From contig JAFDVJ010000026.1 of assembly GCA_018269075.1 (NCBI GenBank), forward strand, positions 68,172 through 132,171: a DNA stretch of 64,000 nucleotides, in the 5' to 3' direction. Numbering within the stretch: the first letter of the stretch is position 1; each line of letters opens with the position of its first letter. A program made the position numbers and the translations under genes. Below the pieces are notes generated by a model. That model made no database searches, was not told the DNA's origin, and saw only the letters and a program-made list of their open reading frames with translations. Shown one piece after another: positions 61,676 to 64,000 of the stretch. Origin of the DNA: Acidobacteriota bacterium (GTDB taxonomy: Bacteria > Acidobacteriota > Blastocatellia > Pyrinomonadales > Pyrinomonadaceae).

Positions 61676-62746
61676 ATGAAGCTAACCAGAAGTTTGACGA
61701 GCTTTGCCCTGATTCTTTCCCTGAATATCTTTTCTTTCCTAACGCTTCCGATCCAAACCATCAATGCCCAGGACACGAAAATCGCCCTCCAGCGCGGTTA
61801 TCGCACCGGTTATTCCGACGGCTATATGGCGGGCTATCGCGACGTGATCGACAATGCCGGCAAAAGCTACGCGCGGCACGCCGAATACGGCAAGGCCGAT
61901 CGCGCCTATAACAAAGAATACGGCCTGCTCGACGATTACCGCGACGGCTACCAGCAGGGCTTCGAAGTCGGCTACAACACCGGCTTCGACAAGCGCTCGT
62001 TCGACGCGACGCTGCCGTCCGATTTGAAGAAACGCGGCGTCGTCAACGCCGACAACGCGCCGGTCACGCCGACCACGACGTCGACAACGACCGTCCCGAC
62101 GAACGACAACCGGAATTCGGACAACACCACCTACAGCACCAACGAACAGACGCCGCCGGCGCCGACGAAAACCAGCGAAGTCAGCTATGTGCCGACGAGC
62201 GACGCGATCATCGTGATCCCGACCGACACCGAGCTGATCGTCGAGCTCAACGACGAGCTCGGCACGGAACGCAGCAAGGAAGGCGATAAATTCACCGGCA
62301 AGATCGTTTCGCCGATGGAATTGAACGGCGCGCTGATCGAAGGCCGCGTCTCGAAGATCCAGAAGCCGGGCCGCATCAAGCGCCGCGCCGAAATGCTGCT
62401 CTCGTTCGACCGGATCGTGCTGACGGAAGGCCGCTGGAGCAACTTTAACGCGATTCTGACCGAGGTTTTGCCGGTCAAGGGCGACAACGTCAAACGGGTC
62501 GACACGGAAGGCACGGTCGAGGGCAAAAGCTCGATCAAGGACGATTCGATCAAGGTCGGCGCTTCGACCGGCACCGGCGCGCTCGTCGGCGTGATCGTCG
62601 GCGGCCCGGTCGGCGCGGCGGTCGGCGCGGGCGTCGGCGCGGCTTTCGGCGTCGGCGCGGTCGTCGTCGAACGCGGCAAGCAGATTCGCCTCAACAAGGC
62701 CCAGCAGCTCCGGATCAAATCGACTTACGAGACGCAGATCAGATAA
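61676..62746 (+). CDS. Secreted glycine-zipper protein with GYxDGY repeats
   Basis: This 356-aa protein has a signal peptide (about 1-31, FLTLPIQTINAQ). Residues 38-110 carry repeated GY-x-D-GY motifs (GYRTGYSDGYMAGYRD, DGYQQGFEVGYNTGF), then a Thr/Asn/Pro linker. A beta domain (about 175-290) has TDTELIVELNDELGTERSKEGDKFTGKI. The end is a glycine zipper (GALVGVIVGGPVGAAVGAGVGAAFGVG) able to insert into membranes, followed by a basic helix. It is probably an envelope protein. The YMGG-like zipper family is widespread in Acidobacteriota-type secretomes. AGGAGGTC lies just before the ATG. Confidence 0.88.
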   Translation: MKLTRSLTSFALILSLNIFSFLTLPIQTINAQDTKIALQRGYRTGYSDGYMAGYRDVIDNAGKSYARHAEYGKADRAYNKEYGLLDDYRDGYQQGFEVGYNTGFDKRSFDATLPSDLKKRGVVNADNAPVTPTTTSTTTVPTNDNRNSDNTTYSTNEQTPPAPTKTSEVSYVPTSDAIIVIPTDTELIVELNDELGTERSKEGDKFTGKIVSPMELNGALIEGRVSKIQKPGRIKRRAEMLLSFDRIVLTEGRWSNFNAILTEVLPVKGDNVKRVDTEGTVEGKSSIKDDSIKVGASTGTGALVGVIVGGPVGAAVGAGVGAAFGVGAVVVERGKQIRLNKAQQLRIKSTYETQIR

Positions 62747-62883
62747 CTGGCCGGCGGACAGTCGGCCGGCCGGGCTTCGATTCCGAATCCTGAGCGATCA
62801 ATTTCAAACAACCGACTGCCGACTGTCACCGGTCGAACGCTTTTCGGCGCGAAAAAACAGCTGAGCGACTCGCGCCTTTTGAA

Positions 62884-62942
62884 ATCCACGAAAACGGCGA
62901 AGGTTTTTTCCTTCTTTTTTGACTTCGCCGTTTTTCGTGGAT
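62884..62942 (+). terminator. Strong hairpin terminator
   Basis: Arms ATCCACGAAAACGGCGAAG (62884-62902) and CTTCGCCGTTTTTCGTGGAT (62923-62942), with one bulge, are followed by AATTTTTTTGG. Confidence 0.8.
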
Positions 62943-62950
62943 AATTTTTT

Positions 62951-63062
62951 TGGTCTTTGGCCTTTGGTTTTGATTAAAATGACGATCGTTGACGGCCGGT
63001 TCACGACAAAGATCAAAGATCAAAGACCAAAGATCAAAGACCAAAGATCAAAGATCAAGGAC
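62951..63062. repeat. Inverted pair of GGTCTTTG/GATCAAA heptamer arrays
   Basis: GGTCTTTG-like units at 62951-62972 face GATCAAA/GACCAAA units at 63008-63060, just before the SAM hydrolase gene. Confidence 0.85.
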
Positions 63063-63073
63063 CGGTTTTATTT

Positions 63074-63868
63074 ATGAACGAACGAACCACGCCGGGGCCG
63101 ATCGCGCTCGTGACCGATTTCGGGACGCGGGATTATTTCGTCGGCGCGCTGAAGGGCGTGATTCTGTCGATCAACCGGGCGGCGCGGATCGTCGACGTCA
63201 CGCACGAGATCGCGCCGCAGGACATCCGCGCGGCGGCTTTTGTTTTGCGCGCCTGTTACCGCGATTTTCCGGCCGGGACGATCTTCACGGCGGTCGTCGA
63301 CCCCGGCGTCGGGTCCGAAAGACGCGCGATCCTCGTCGAAACGCCCGATTATTATTTCATCGCGCCGGACAACGGGCTGCTGAGCTTCGTCTTCGACGAG
63401 ACGCCGGAATGCCGGGTTTTCGAACTGACGAACGGGAAGTTTTTCGCGGCCCGCGTGTCGGCGACCTTTCACGGCCGCGACGTCTTCGCGCCGGTCGCCG
63501 CGCATCTCTCGAACGGCGTCGCCCCGGCGGAATTCGGCCGTGCGATCACGGATTTCGTGCGCTTCGGAGAAACGCGGCCGCGCCCGGTTTCCGAAAACGA
63601 AATCGAGGCCGAGATCGTCGCCGCCGACCGCTTCGGCAATCTCGTGACGAACCTCAAAAGGGAAGACCTGCCCGCGAAATTCCGGCTTCGGGTCGGCGCG
63701 GCGACGATCGAGCGCCTGCAAAATTATTACGCGGAAAGCGCGCCGGGCGAGCTTTTTATGATCTTCGGCAGCGCCGGTTTTCTGGAGATCGTCGCTTTTC
63801 GCGCCTCCGCGAAACAGCTCCTGCAAATCGATACGGGACAAAAAATCACGGTCGAAACGAATCTTTGA
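63074..63868 (+). CDS. SAM hydrolase (SAM hydroxide adenosyltransferase, DUF62)
   Basis: This 264-aa enzyme of the DUF62/SAM-dependent chlorinase-fluorinase family converts SAM to adenosine and methionine; most members are hydrolases rather than halogenases. The N-terminal ALVTDFGTRDYFVGALKGV is the family signature, followed by DVTHEIAPQDIRAAAF, VVDPGVGSERR, YFIAPDNGLLS and FHGRDVFAPVAAHL. The C-terminal beta domain has ADRFGNLVTNL. The two features separating halogenases (a longer loop near residue 95-120) are not visible, so hydrolase is preferred. It stands alone, 14 bases after the heptamer pair, and its stop lies inside a terminator stem. Confidence 0.92.
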   Translation: MNERTTPGPIALVTDFGTRDYFVGALKGVILSINRAARIVDVTHEIAPQDIRAAAFVLRACYRDFPAGTIFTAVVDPGVGSERRAILVETPDYYFIAPDNGLLSFVFDETPECRVFELTNGKFFAARVSATFHGRDVFAPVAAHLSNGVAPAEFGRAITDFVRFGETRPRPVSENEIEAEIVAADRFGNLVTNLKREDLPAKFRLRVGAATIERLQNYYAESAPGELFMIFGSAGFLEIVAFRASAKQLLQIDTGQKITVETNL

Positions 63869-63889
63869 CGAGACGTTTCGACCGTGATT
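63844..63889. terminator. Hairpin terminator overlapping the SAM hydrolase stop
   Basis: The 16-base arms AATCACGGTCGAAACG (63844-63859) and the exact complement (63874-63889) surround a 14-base loop that includes the stop codon. It could serve both flanking genes. Confidence 0.75.
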
Positions 63890-63906
63890 AATCGATGGAT
63901 CGCCGT

Positions 63907-64000
63907 TTACGGCTCGGCGACGAGCAGGAGCTCGTCGATCTGGTCGGCGACCGTCACGACCTGCGGCGCGAAGCGGTACCGCTTGTGCCGCGCGTTGATC
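63907..64000 (-). CDS. C-terminal fragment of a gene cut by the window end
   Basis: A 30-residue open frame reaches the window edge on the minus strand and ends with TAA at 63907. The visible part (RYRFAPQVVTVADQ, IDELLLVAEP) is too short to assign. It continues beyond 64000. Confidence 0.5.
   Translation of the reverse strand, partial: INARHKRYRFAPQVVTVADQIDELLLVAEP

Overview
The window is GC-rich chromosomal DNA with long secreted proteins, dispersed 7-bp repeats, a DUF5916 outer-membrane barrel, an SBBP/FG-GAP surface protein, a paired M16 protease and several CHAT/caspase/STAND proteins. This mix suggests an Acidobacteriota-like bacterium (Blastocatellia/Pyrinomonadales type). That assignment is an inference from gene content and repeat style; no rRNA or other taxonomic marker is present. 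I saw no tRNA, rRNA, CRISPR array or complete prophage.

Region 1 (1-17.5 kb) is the most unusual part. A plus-strand unit (unknown 337-aa protein, a lysozyme/peptidoglycan-binding/transpeptidase-like fusion, and a small membrane protein) converges on a minus-strand operon (caspase-metallophosphoesterase fusion, alpha/beta-hydrolase, CHAT-SIR2-like fusion, STAND NTPase). Both units start behind a copy of the same ~85-bp leader, so the 12.6-kb locus is bounded by inverted copies of it. Next to it are a second CHAT protein (membrane anchor, TPR, CHAT) and an unknown partner, closed by a strong terminator. I read this as a candidate NTP-controlled protease/lysis conflict or programmed-death system.

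Region 2 (17.5-24.5 kb) is purine catabolism: guanine deaminase, a small multidrug-type membrane protein and the two xanthine dehydrogenase subunits. A REP-associated transposase with its own REP palindromes lies between the two subunits. Region 3 (24.5-32.8 kb) is a mix of envelope and housekeeping genes: glutaminyl cyclotransferase lipoprotein, DsbA-like oxidoreductase, VOC protein, 3-methyladenine glycosylase, CheY-like receiver, proline iminopeptidase and TatA.

Region 4 (32.8-42.6 kb) concerns membrane lipids and the envelope: btaA and btaB for betaine lipid synthesis with a small regulator pair between them, an FtsX/MacB-type permease, and a cluster of two glycosyltransferases, a membrane protein and a PHP phosphoesterase. 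Region 5 (42.9-64 kb) is mostly secreted or surface proteins (DUF4097, DUF5916, SBBP/FG-GAP, M16 pair, glycine-zipper protein), plus a cysteine-desulfurase-like enzyme, a SAM hydrolase and a gene cut by the window end.

The intergenic DNA is unusually organised. Many gaps carry arrays of 7-bp units as inverted pairs, each gap using a different heptamer. In three genes such an array is translated in frame. There are also two 21-bp arrays, one degenerate 20-bp array, two MITE-like inverted-repeat elements and several other dispersed palindromes.
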